Part shown: one piece after another, positions 8,699 to 16,528 of the stretch
Layout of the letters: every line of letters starts with the position of its first letter
Numbering within the stretch: position 1 is the first letter of the stretch
Assembly (NCBI GenBank): GCA_029552245.1
Contig: JAKPDW010000084.1
Coordinates: 62,001 to 126,000, forward strand
DNA: 64,000 bases
Origin: Deltaproteobacteria bacterium
Lineage (GTDB): Bacteria; Desulfobacterota; Desulfomonilia; UBA1062
Direction: 5' to 3'
Made by a program: the position numbers and the translations under genes
Notes under the pieces: generated by a model
What the model saw: the letters and a program-made list of their open reading frames with translations, nothing else
Told to the model about the DNA's origin: nothing
Databases searched by the model: none

Positions 8699-9565
8699 TT
8701 ACTTTCCCTTGCCCTTCATGATCTTTTCCATCTCGGTGAAACTCGGCCGCTCGCTCTCCGGGATGGCCCTGCGCGCGAACTCTATGGCTATCTGCGGTAT
8801 GGAGCGGGCGACGTACGAGACGAGCGCGATGCGGATCACCTGGTAGTAGGACTCCTCTTCCTTGATCTGGTGTTCCATGTTCGTCGCGAGGGGACCGACG
8901 AACCCGTAGCAGCCGAGCACGCCGAGGAACGTCCCGACCAGTGCCGCGCCTATGCTGTGCCCGAGGACTTCGGGCGGCTCGTTGATCTTCCCCATGGTGA
9001 GCACGACGCCGAGGACCGCCGCAACGATACCCAAGCCGGGAAGGGAGTCTGCGATCTTGGCCACCCGGTGGAACGGGTGGCTGGACTCGGCCGTGTTCGC
9101 CTCGATGTCCACCTCGAGGAGGTTGTCGAACTCGTGTGGTGGGATGTCCACCGAGAGCAGGATCTTCAGGCTGTCGCAGATGAAGTCGAGGGTGCGCTTG
9201 TTCTTGAGGATCGCAGGGAACTTCTTGAAGATATCGCTCTTGTCGGGTTCTTCCACGTGCGACTCGATGGCGATGATGCCCTCCTTGCGCATCTTGTTGA
9301 ATATCTCGTAGAGGAGGGAGAGCACCTCGACGTACTTCTTCTTGTCGAAGTGCTTCGGCGAGATCACCCCGGTGATGCCCTTGGCCACTTCCTTCAACAG
9401 CTTGAAAGGGCTCATGATGAGCAGCGCGCCGGTGGCCGCGCCGAAGATGATGAGCACCTCGACGGGCTGGATGATGACGTGGAGGTTTCCCTTCTCCAGG
9501 AGGAAGCCGCCTATGACGGACACGAGTACGACGATTGCACCGATGATCGCGTTCATGGTGATCAT
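8699..9565 (-). CDS. motA: Flagellar motor stator protein MotA
   Basis: This 288-residue inner-membrane protein has four membrane helices: two near residues 5-55 and two near 160-215. The third helix carries the conserved DSLPGLGIVAAVLG motif with the Pro needed for torque generation. The cytoplasmic loop between helices two and three (about residues 60-155) is charged and contacts the rotor protein FliG. Its length and its paired LIIFGAATGALL motif fit the longer E. coli-like MotA family. It is followed directly by motB. Start ATG at 9565 was used; another ATG lies three codons later (9556), and neither has a strong ribosome binding site. Confidence 0.92.
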   Translation of the reverse strand: MITMNAIIGAIVVLVSVIGGFLLEKGNLHVIIQPVEVLIIFGAATGALLIMSPFKLLKEVAKGITGVISPKHFDKKKYVEVLSLLYEIFNKMRKEGIIAIESHVEEPDKSDIFKKFPAILKNKRTLDFICDSLKILLSVDIPPHEFDNLLEVDIEANTAESSHPFHRVAKIADSLPGLGIVAAVLGVVLTMGKINEPPEVLGHSIGAALVGTFLGVLGCYGFVGPLATNMEHQIKEEESYYQVIRIALVSYVARSIPQIAIEFARRAIPESERPSFTEMEKIMKGKGK

Positions 9566-9802
9566 GACATCGGAAGTCCGGGAGAAAAAATTGAGGGCGG
9601 GGCTCGGGGGTCCATGGGGAAGGGTTCGGCCTGTCTCGGGCCTTGGTTGGTAGGCGTACGTGTGGTCGCCCGGTCATGACCGAGCCGCACCCGGTGCACG
9701 GCCGTCGGGTGAGTCTGGCTGTCGTCTCCCCCTGCCCGCCGGGTCTTCCCCGAGGCAGGCGTCAGGTCCCCGTCTGCGTGCGGAGGGGGCAAGGCTTCGG
9801 GG

Positions 9803-11077
9803 TCAGTCTTTCCTTCCCATCTTGATGGCGCAGAACTCTCCGCACATGGTGCAGGTGTCTCCGTCCGCCATCCCGCTCGACTCGCGGAGCGTGCGCGCAT
9901 GGCCCGGGTTGAAGGAGAGCTCGTACTGCCTCTCCCAGTCGAGGTCCCTCCTCGCCTCGGCCATCTCCTTCTCCCGGGCCACGGCGTGAACGAGCCCCCT
10001 TGCGAGGTCCGCCGCCTGTGCGGCTATGCGCGAGGCGATCACGCCCTCCACCACGTGGGCCACGCCGGGGAGCCTCAGATGCTCCCCCGGCGTCACGTAG
10101 CAGAGGAAGTCCGCCCCGAAGAACGCGGCGAGCGCCCCGCCGATGGCGCCCGCTATGTGGTCGTACCCTGCCGCGCAGTCCGTGACCAGGGGGCCGAGCA
10201 CGTAGAAGGGGGCGCCCCGGCAGAGGTCTTTCTCGAGCCGCACGTTCTCCTCGATCCTGTCCAGCGGCACGTGGCCCGGGCCCTCGACGATCACCTGCAC
10301 CCCCTTGTCCCAGGCCCTCTCGGTGAGGGCGCCCAGGGTGACGAGTTCGGTGACCTGCGGCCGGTCGGTCGCGTCCAGCACGGCGCCGGGCCGCAGCCCG
10401 TCGCCCAGCGAGATCGTCACGTCGTATGCAGCGAGGATGTCGAGGATCTCGTCGAAGTGCTCGAACAGCGGGGATTCCTTCCGGTTGTGTCTCATCCACC
10501 TCACGAGCATCGAGCCGCCCCTGCTCACCACGCCCAGTCGACGGCCCGAAGACTCCAGGGCAGAGAGCGCCTGGAGGTTGACCCCGGCGTGAATGGTCAT
10601 GAAGTCGACCCCCTGCTCGGCCTGGGACCGGACGGTCTCGAGGAAGTCGTCGATGGTCATCTCCTCAAGACGCCTCCCGGCCCTGGCGAGCCTGTACACG
10701 GTCTCGTAGACGGGGACCGTGCCGACCATGACCGGCGAGGCCGCGAGGATTTGGGCCCTGACGGCCTCGATGTCTTCGCCGAGGGAGAGGTCCATCACCG
10801 CGTCCGCGCCGTGGTGCACGGCGGCCCGAAGCTTTTCGAGCTCCCGTTCGACGCTGGAGTCTTTGGGCGAAGCCCCTATGTTCGCGTTGATCTTCACGCG
10901 CAGCCCTTTCCCGATGCCCCGGAGGAGTTCGAAGGTGCGCCTTGCGTTCTTGGGGATCACGATCGTGCCCTGGGCGACGCCCCTCCGAATGTATTCCGGG
11001 TCGAGCCCCTCGTACGCAGCCACCCTCACCATCTCGGCGGTGGTGATACCCGATGCCGCACATTGCCTGGTCGTCAT
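9803..11077 (-). CDS. thiC: Phosphomethylpyrimidine synthase
   Basis: ThiC converts 5-aminoimidazole ribotide into hydroxymethylpyrimidine phosphate, using a radical SAM-type 4Fe-4S cluster. The 424-residue protein shows the conserved GLRVKINANIG, MTIHAGVNLQ, SRGGSM, VIVEGPGHVP and YDHIAGAIGGA blocks. The C-terminal CTMCGEFC binds the cluster. It is of the short form (about 430 residues), lacking the N-terminal extension of the enterobacterial enzyme of about 630 residues, as is usual in anaerobes. Its ATG overlaps the stop of the preceding thiE gene (ATGA) and GGAGGG lies upstream. It is the last gene of a TPP riboswitch-controlled operon and should be repressed by TPP. Confidence 0.96.
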   Translation of the reverse strand: MTTRQCAASGITTAEMVRVAAYEGLDPEYIRRGVAQGTIVIPKNARRTFELLRGIGKGLRVKINANIGASPKDSSVERELEKLRAAVHHGADAVMDLSLGEDIEAVRAQILAASPVMVGTVPVYETVYRLARAGRRLEEMTIDDFLETVRSQAEQGVDFMTIHAGVNLQALSALESSGRRLGVVSRGGSMLVRWMRHNRKESPLFEHFDEILDILAAYDVTISLGDGLRPGAVLDATDRPQVTELVTLGALTERAWDKGVQVIVEGPGHVPLDRIEENVRLEKDLCRGAPFYVLGPLVTDCAAGYDHIAGAIGGALAAFFGADFLCYVTPGEHLRLPGVAHVVEGVIASRIAAQAADLARGLVHAVAREKEMAEARRDLDWERQYELSFNPGHARTLRESSGMADGDTCTMCGEFCAIKMGRKD

Positions 11078-12093
11078 GAGCCCTCCAGAAACGCCGTGTT
11101 CATGGCCCTGATCATGCCCCCCGGGTCAGCCGCACGCTCCACCGCCCCGATGGAGGCGATGCCGTGACACCCGGTGGCCCGAAGACGCCTGGCATGTTCC
11201 AGGCCGATACCGCCGATGGCGATTACGGGCACACACGAGACGCGGACAGCCTCCTCGAGGGCCTCGATACCGGTCGGCCTTTCGTGGTCCTGCTTGGAGA
11301 AAGGTTCGAAGACGGGTCCGAACCCGATGTAGTCGACCGGCAGGGTGTTGGCGGTCCTGACCTGCGGTATCGTATGGGTGGAAAGCCCGATGATCGCCCC
11401 GGGCCCCATGAGGTCGCGTGCGCGTGACGCCTCAGCGTCGTCCTGTCCCAGGTGGACACCGTGGGCGCCGCTCATGAGCGCGATGTCCACCCGGTCGTTG
11501 ACGATGAGGAGCGGGCCTTTGTCCCCGATCAGGGATCTCAAGCGACAGGCGGTCTCCAAGAAGACCCGGTCACCGGTCTTCTTGCACCTGAGCTGGATCA
11601 CGCCGACCTTGGCCGAGACCGCCTCGCCGGCGAGTTTCTCGAAGCGCTCGGATGGAGCGTTCAGGATGAGGTAGAGACCCCCGGGCAGCCTCGACGCCCG
11701 GCGTGCGAGCGCGGTTTGCTCCAGGTGGTAGACCTGGTAGCGGAGCTCCTCGAATGCTCGAGCGGCCCCCGGCCGGTGCGGACGCAAGACCTCCGCGAGA
11801 ACCCTGAACGCCTCCTCGGCGCGCTTCAGGTTCGCCTGCACGAGATCCGAGAGGTCTTCCCCCGACCTGGCCCGGCTTGCATCGGCCCCTGCGAGCACGT
11901 CCGTGGAGACGTTCCTTGCCTTCATGCATTCGCCCCGATCCACGATCGAGAAGGCCTTGTGTCTCGCTTCCCGGAGCAAGGATGCAAGCCCCTGGTTGCC
12001 CCATGCATACCTGCACACGTCTTCTGCGACCCTGAGGCCCTCGGTGGCCCTGTTGAGGTTGGCGTCCACGATCCTGAGCACCTGGTGGTTCAT
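11074..12093 (-). CDS. thiE: ThiD2-like domain fused to thiamine phosphate synthase
   Basis: The 339-residue protein has two parts. Residues 1 to about 135 (starting MNHQVLRIVDANLNRATEGL) match the N-terminal domain called ThiD2, reported as a non-canonical hydroxymethylpyrimidine-phosphate handling domain fused to ThiE in several bacteria. Residues about 140-339 are the ThiE barrel, with GVIQLRCKK, LLIVNDRVDIAL, GVHLGQDD and GPVFEPFSK, which joins pyrimidine and thiazole phosphates to make thiamine phosphate. No separate thiD is in this operon, so the N-terminal domain may supply that step; this is inference. The start ATG lies two bases after the thi4 stop and the stop overlaps thiC. Confidence 0.9.
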   Translation of the reverse strand: MNHQVLRIVDANLNRATEGLRVAEDVCRYAWGNQGLASLLREARHKAFSIVDRGECMKARNVSTDVLAGADASRARSGEDLSDLVQANLKRAEEAFRVLAEVLRPHRPGAARAFEELRYQVYHLEQTALARRASRLPGGLYLILNAPSERFEKLAGEAVSAKVGVIQLRCKKTGDRVFLETACRLRSLIGDKGPLLIVNDRVDIALMSGAHGVHLGQDDAEASRARDLMGPGAIIGLSTHTIPQVRTANTLPVDYIGFGPVFEPFSKQDHERPTGIEALEEAVRVSCVPVIAIGGIGLEHARRLRATGCHGIASIGAVERAADPGGMIRAMNTAFLEGS

Positions 12094-12095
12094 GC

Positions 12096-12866
12096 TTAGA
12101 GCCCCTCGAGTATGAGCCGGGCGGCCTTGTGCCCGGACAGGAACATGCCCCCGAAGATCGGCCCCATCCTGTAGCCGCCGAAGACCGCGTTCGCGGCCAT
12201 GCCCGAGACGAACAGCCCCGGGTAGGCCTCCCTCGTGTTCTCGACGGCGTGCCGCTCGCCGAGGTGAGCGTCCATGGACTTCTCGCCCATCATCGAGCCG
12301 GTTTCCGTCAGGAGCCGCACCCCCATCTTGCGCACGAGCCTGGAGACAACGTCCGCTCCGTGACCCGTGGCGTCCAGCACGAAACGCGCGCGCAGGGTGA
12401 GCGGGTCGACGTGGAGCCCCGCGGACTCCACCGGCGACCAGTTGATGACCAGCCCGCACACCCTCGAGTCCTTGAACACGACGTCCTCGACCGAGATGCA
12501 GTTGAACACCTCGAGGCCTGCGTTCGCGGCCCGGTAGACAAGGCAGCCCATGGCCTCCACGGCGTCGGCGGTGTGGTAGCCCGGCTCGAACGCCGTGGTG
12601 CGGATCCCGAGCTCCTCGAGAATGGGGAGGGCCTCGTCCTGCACGACGATCCTGTTGAAGAGCATGCCGCCGCCCAGCATGCCTCCCCCCACGGAGAGCT
12701 TCTTCTCGAAGAGGCCGACCTTCCTGCCCGCCTTGGCGAGGTAGTACCCCGCGGTCAGCCCTGACGGCCCTGCGCCCACGATGGCGACGTCGAGATCGAG
12801 GGCGCGAGAGAACTTCTCGAGATACGTGGTGACTATGGCCCGGGTGATGGTGACCTCGTCGAGCAT
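12096..12866 (-). CDS. thi4: Thi4-type thiazole synthase, sulfide-dependent form
   Basis: This 256-residue FAD/NAD-binding protein has an N-terminal Rossmann motif ([18 protein letters not shown]), the [12 protein letters not shown] loop, and a C-terminal glycine-rich ARM ([20 protein letters not shown]). Thi4 makes the thiazole adenylate precursor of thiamine from NAD and glycine. In yeast the sulfur comes from a sacrificial Cys; in archaeal and some anaerobic bacterial enzymes the equivalent residue is His and free sulfide is used with iron. Here the corresponding position is His152 in SAGLHVDP, which predicts a catalytic, sulfide-using, oxygen-sensitive enzyme. It replaces ThiG/ThiH/ThiS in this operon. 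AGGAGGG precedes the start. First gene after the riboswitch and terminator. Confidence 0.92.
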   Translation of the reverse strand: MLDEVTITRAIVTTYLEKFSRALDLDVAIVGAGPSGLTAGYYLAKAGRKVGLFEKKLSVGGGMLGGGMLFNRIVVQDEALPILEELGIRTTAFEPGYHTADAVEAMGCLVYRAANAGLEVFNCISVEDVVFKDSRVCGLVINWSPVESAGLHVDPLTLRARFVLDATGHGADVVSRLVRKMGVRLLTETGSMMGEKSMDAHLGERHAVENTREAYPGLFVSGMAANAVFGGYRMGPIFGGMFLSGHKAARLILEGL

Positions 12867-12933
12867 ACATCCCTCCTGTCGGGTGTTACCGGTTTCGGGG
12901 GATGCGCCTGGTACGCTGGGGTCACACGGACCT

Positions 12934-12975
12934 GAAAAAAGCGAAAAGCCGTCTTCTCAACGCTTGAGAGACGGC
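12934..12975 (-). terminator. Intrinsic terminator of the TPP riboswitch
   Basis: On the minus strand a hairpin with arms GCCGTC-T-CTCAA and TTGAG-AA-GACGGC (12948-12975), loop GCG, is followed by a T-rich tract TTTTCGCTTTTTT (12935-12947). It lies about 45 bases after the TPP aptamer and about 70 bases before the thi4 start, where an expression platform is expected. The simplest reading is that TPP binding lets this terminator form and stops transcription of thi4-thiE-thiC. Confidence 0.88.
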
Positions 12976-13019
12976 CCTGAAACACCCGTCGTGGAGGGGG
13001 AAGTGCATCCTCCACGTTC

Positions 13020-13099
13020 TCCCTACGCTGGCATTACCCAGATCAGGTTCAAAGGGTATGATCTCAGGCTCCCAGGAGCCACCCCCGTGGTACCAGGGA
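13020..13099 (-). promoter_or_regulatory. TPP riboswitch (THI element)
   Basis: Read on the minus strand, the stretch begins with UCCCU, contains the core CUGAGA (13062-13067), then ACCC followed by GAACCUGAUCUGG, UAAUGCCAGCG and ends AGGGA. These are the universally conserved parts of the thiamine pyrophosphate aptamer, and the terminal UCCCU (13095-13099) and AGGGA (13020-13024) pair as helix P1. It controls the downstream thiamine operon together with the terminator at 12934-12975. This call rests on near-exact conservation of the motif. Confidence 0.97.
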
Positions 13100-13442
13100 A
13101 TAGTAGACCGGAACCCTCGCCTCGTCAAGTGTCTTGCGTCCATTGCATGCGTGCGAGGGCCGCCGCCGCCCGGTGTGGGTGACCGGCCGCCCCAGGTGGC
13201 ATCTCGAAGGGGGGAACCATGGGATCGCGTGCATCGAACAGTCTGGGCGCCTCGCCCCTTCTCTCATTGGGCAGACCCTGGGGACGTGAGCTGGTGAACC
13301 GGGGCCCGGTCCATGGCCTCGATTCCCGCATGCGCCTGTGGCAGGCGCCCGAGCGCGGCTTGTCGTTCGTCGGTGGCCTCCGTGGGTGCCGGTCCTGCCG
13401 AACGGAGGCGCTACCTCCTTGTCAGGGCTAGAAGCAAGATCC
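13100..13442. other. Intergenic, promoter region of the thi operon
   Basis: About 340 bases between the riboswitch and the repeat pair upstream of the site-2 protease. It must hold the minus-strand promoter of the thi operon, but I cannot place -35 and -10 boxes with confidence. No gene is seen. Confidence 0.4.
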
Positions 13443-13529
13443 GATCCCCCGCGAGAGGGGTGTGAACGATTCTGTCGTCGCCGGAACCGGGGAAGCGCGC
13501 TTTGATCCCCCGCGAGAGGGGTGTGAACG
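13443..13529. repeat. CRISPR-like repeat pair, period 61
   Basis: Two exact 26-base copies (13443-13468 and 13504-13529) share the core GATCCCCCGCGAGAGGGG followed by TGTGAACG. They are separated by a unique 35-base spacer. A CCCC...GGGG palindrome sits in the middle, and the end GTGAACG resembles type I-E repeats, whose usual unit of 29+32 bases also gives a 61-base period. No cas gene is in the window and only two copies exist, so this may be a solo unit or a decayed array. It lies about 40 bases upstream of the site-2 protease gene, so a regulatory role is an alternative. Confidence 0.6.
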
Positions 13530-13569
13530 CTTTGACACGACAAGCCCTCTACGGTATAAGGCTCGGGCA

Positions 13570-14187
13570 ATGGAAAACCTGAACCAGATCGCAAGCCAGC
13601 TGGCCTTGCTCGTCCTGCCCGTCCTGCTCTCGATCACGGTGCACGAGGTGTGTCACGGGTATGCCGCCTATCTCCTCGGCGACCCGACGGCAAAGGCGGC
13701 TGGCAGGCTCACCTTCAACCCCATCAAGCACATAGACCCTGTTGGCATGCTCGTGCTCTTCATCACGAGGATGATCGGCTGGGCGAAACCCGTTCCCGTG
13801 GACCCCCGTTACTTCAAGAAACCGAGGAGGGACATGGTTTGGGTGTCCTTGGCCGGGCCGGCCTCCAACCTCGTGCTCGCGGTCATCGTGGCGGCGGCGC
13901 TCAGGCAGGCCGGGCCCATGCTCGCCGCGACACCCCTGTACCCGTTGGTCATCATGGGCCAGTTGACCGTGATGATCAACGTCGGGCTCGCCGTGTTCAA
14001 CCTCATCCCCATACCCCCGCTGGACGGGAGCCATATCCTCGAGGGCCTCCTGCCCGAGAGGCTCGCGTACTCCTATGCGCAGCTCAGGCCCTACGGCTTC
14101 GTGATCCTCCTCCTGCTGGTCTTCACGAACGTGGTGGACGTGGTTGTCGGGCCTGTCATAGAGGCGATCTACTCAAGGCTCATGTGA
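13570..14187 (+). CDS. Site-2 protease family (M50) membrane metalloprotease
   Basis: This 205-residue integral membrane protein carries the zinc-binding HEVCH motif (residues 25-29) in its first membrane segment, the NPIKHIDPVGML loop, and the second motif NLIPIPPLDGSHIL whose Asp completes the zinc site. It belongs to the short S2P-like peptidases that lack PDZ domains. The substrate is unknown. It is first in a run with trpS, scpA and scpB, a neighbourhood common in deltaproteobacterial genomes. The ATG at 13570 was chosen because the upstream frame runs through the repeat pair and has no conserved content. Upstream ribosome binding site is weak. Confidence 0.9.
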   Translation: MENLNQIASQLALLVLPVLLSITVHEVCHGYAAYLLGDPTAKAAGRLTFNPIKHIDPVGMLVLFITRMIGWAKPVPVDPRYFKKPRRDMVWVSLAGPASNLVLAVIVAAALRQAGPMLAATPLYPLVIMGQLTVMINVGLAVFNLIPIPPLDGSHILEGLLPERLAYSYAQLRPYGFVILLLLVFTNVVDVVVGPVIEAIYSRLM

Positions 14188-14213
14188 GGATGAAGGGAAG
14201 GAAAGACGGGACC

Positions 14214-15203
14214 ATGGACACAAGGCGCATCGTATCGGGCATCAGGCCGACAGGCGAGCTCCATCTGGGGCATTACCTGGGCGTCCTCAAGAACTGGGTG
14301 GAACTGCAGTCCGACTACCAGTGCTTCTACTTCGTCGCGGACTGGCACGCGCTCACCAGCGAATACAAGGACCCCGAGGTGATAGCCCAGAGCACCCGCG
14401 ACATGGTGGGCACCTGGCTGGCCGTGGGGATCGACCCCTCGAGGTCGGTGGTCTTCAGGCAATCGGACATCAAGGAGCACGCCGAGCTCTTCACGCTGCT
14501 GTCGATGATCACGCCCGTGGCCTGGCTCGAGAGGAACCCGACCTACAAGGAGATGAGGGAGGAGCTCAAGGACAAGGACCTGGGGACCTTCGGGTTTCTC
14601 GGCTACCCCGTGCTCCAGGCGGCGGACATCGTCATGTACCATGCCGACAGGGTCCCCATCGGCCAGGACCAGCTCCCCCACCTGGAGCTGACGCGGGAGA
14701 TCGTGAGGAGGTTCTCCTTCCTCTACGGCGGCGGGATCCTGAAGGAACCGAAGGAGATCCTCACCGAGGCGCCCAAGGTGCCGGGTCTCGACGGCAGGAA
14801 GATGTCGAAGTCCTACGGCAACGCCATCTTCATAGCGGAAGACGAAAAGAGCCTCGAGTCCAAGGTGATGCAGATGCTCACGGACATCAAGCGCATGCGC
14901 AGGAACGACCCCGGGGAACCGGACGACTGCAACCTCTACCCCTTCCACGAGCACTTCACGGACGAGAAGGAACGGGAGCGTATAACAGCGGGGTGCAGGG
15001 ACGCGTCGTGGGGGTGTGTCGAGTGCAAGAGGCTCCTCGTCAACAACCTGATCGCCAGGTTCTCCCCGGTATGGGAGAAAATCGCCTACTACAGGTCGAA
15101 CACCGCGATCGTGGACGAGGTGCTGGCCCAAGGCGGGGCAAGGGCGAGGGCCGAGGCCGCGCGTACCATGGAGCGGGTCAGGGCGGCCATGAAGATCTCC
15201 TGA
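14214..15203 (+). CDS. trpS: Tryptophanyl-tRNA synthetase
   Basis: TrpS charges tRNA-Trp. The 329-residue class I enzyme shows the opening IVSGIRPTGELHLGHYLG with the HIGH-type signature HLGH, the specificity region YQCFYFVADWHAL, the dimer core LGYPVLQAADI and the KMSKS loop in DGRKMSKSYGNAI. Length matches the bacterial family. I selected ATG at 14214 because homologues start a few residues before this motif and GGAAAG lies upstream; an in-frame ATG at 14190 is also possible. It follows the protease gene by about 25 bases. Confidence 0.96.
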   Translation: MDTRRIVSGIRPTGELHLGHYLGVLKNWVELQSDYQCFYFVADWHALTSEYKDPEVIAQSTRDMVGTWLAVGIDPSRSVVFRQSDIKEHAELFTLLSMITPVAWLERNPTYKEMREELKDKDLGTFGFLGYPVLQAADIVMYHADRVPIGQDQLPHLELTREIVRRFSFLYGGGILKEPKEILTEAPKVPGLDGRKMSKSYGNAIFIAEDEKSLESKVMQMLTDIKRMRRNDPGEPDDCNLYPFHEHFTDEKERERITAGCRDASWGCVECKRLLVNNLIARFSPVWEKIAYYRSNTAIVDEVLAQGGARARAEAARTMERVRAAMKIS

Positions 15204-15227
15204 CCCGACAGGAGGGGAAGGGGGCGC

Positions 15228-15995
15228 ATGGAAGAACCGGTCGCGGTGTGGGACAGGGGGGAAACCCCCTTCGTGGTCAGCATACAGGCCTTCGAGGGGC
15301 CGCTCGATTTGTTGCTCTACCTCATCGAGAGGAACCGTTTCACCCTTCAAGACGTGCAGGTGAGCCCCATCGTGGACCAGTACCTCGCATACATGGAGCG
15401 TGCGAGGAGACTGGACATATCGCTTGCCGGCGAGTTTCTCGACATGGCCTCGTATCTCATCTGGCTCAAGTCCCGCATCCTCCTGCCGAAACCCGAGGCC
15501 CTTCAGGTGGAGGACGAATCGGACCCGGTCCAGGAACTCAGGGACATGCTCGTCGCTTACCGGGCCGTCAAGGCCGCCGCGGGCTCGCTGGGCGCGAGGC
15601 CCATGCTCTACTGGGACACCTTCCCCAGGGGCGCGGACACAGACGAGAGGGAGATAACCCGCGCGAGCATAGCACCCCTGCTCGAGGCCGTTGCGGCGAT
15701 ACGCCTGAGGACCAGGAAGATGGTCATGGACGTCATGCCCAAGCGCTACAGCTTGAGGGAGATCATGGCGAAGATCCAGTCTCTCTTTGCAAGACGGTCA
15801 AGGATCCGCCTGTTGGAGGCGGTGGAGGGCATGGAGAAGGGGTCGCTCATAGCGGCCTTGATGGCGGCACTCGAGATGTCACGCCTGAACATGGTGCGGA
15901 TAGCACAGAAGGGGCTCTTCGCCCCGATCTTTCTCCTGAAGCGCGCTCCGGTGGTGCATGCCGCGGGTTCACCGGAGCAGGGGGAGGATGAGTGA
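15228..15995 (+). CDS. scpA: Segregation and condensation protein A
   Basis: ScpA is the kleisin subunit of the bacterial condensin, bridging the heads of the Smc dimer. This 255-residue protein has the conserved N-terminal block FEGPLDLLLYLIERNRF followed by the DISLAGEFLDMASYLIWLKSRILLP motif region and a C-terminal winged-helix part. Its stop overlaps the GTG start of scpB by four bases, the usual translational coupling. Smc is not in the window. It follows trpS with a 24-base gap. Confidence 0.95.
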   Translation: MEEPVAVWDRGETPFVVSIQAFEGPLDLLLYLIERNRFTLQDVQVSPIVDQYLAYMERARRLDISLAGEFLDMASYLIWLKSRILLPKPEALQVEDESDPVQELRDMLVAYRAVKAAAGSLGARPMLYWDTFPRGADTDEREITRASIAPLLEAVAAIRLRTRKMVMDVMPKRYSLREIMAKIQSLFARRSRIRLLEAVEGMEKGSLIAALMAALEMSRLNMVRIAQKGLFAPIFLLKRAPVVHAAGSPEQGEDE

Positions 15996-16528
15996 CGAAC
16001 CGGGAGATCGTTGAGGCCCTCGTGTTTTCGTGCAGCGGCGTCTGTCACGTCGACGACATCGAGAGGATCCTGCCCGGACTCGGTGCGGACGAGATCGAGA
16101 AGATCGTGGACGACCTGAACCGCGTGTACGAATCCACCGGCAGGAGCTTCAGGATTCAGCGCGCCGCATCCGGCTACCTCTTCGCCACCAAGCCGGAGTA
16201 CGCACCGTTCGTCAGGCAGCTCGTGAGCCCTGTCAGGCTCTCGAACGCGGCACTGGAGGTGCTCGCCGTGATCGCGTACAAGGGGCCTTGCACGAGGCAG
16301 ACCATCGACCGCATACGGGGGGTGGATTCCTCTTCCAGCCTCAAGCAGCTCATCAGGCACCAGCTCGTGGACGTACGGGGAACGAAGCCCATGACGTACT
16401 CCACATCCAAGAAGTTCCTCGAGGTCTTCGGGCTTGCCTCCCTGTCCGACCTCCCGGACATCACCCAGTTCGAGGAGGTCTTCGGCGACGAGGCCTGCGG
16501 TGGACGGGACGCAAGCGGCGGTCAGTGA
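15992..16528 (+). CDS. scpB: Segregation and condensation protein B
   Basis: ScpB binds ScpA as a dimer and completes the Smc-ScpAB condensin. The 178-residue protein has two winged-helix domains; the conserved block is LSNAALEVLAVIAYKGPCTR then IDRIRGVDSSSSLKQL. GTG start at 15992 overlaps the scpA stop. Its 3' end overlaps the 3' end of the convergent methyltransferase gene by seven bases, with no room for a terminator between them. Confidence 0.95.
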   Translation: MTNREIVEALVFSCSGVCHVDDIERILPGLGADEIEKIVDDLNRVYESTGRSFRIQRAASGYLFATKPEYAPFVRQLVSPVRLSNAALEVLAVIAYKGPCTRQTIDRIRGVDSSSSLKQLIRHQLVDVRGTKPMTYSTSKKFLEVFGLASLSDLPDITQFEEVFGDEACGGRDASGGQ

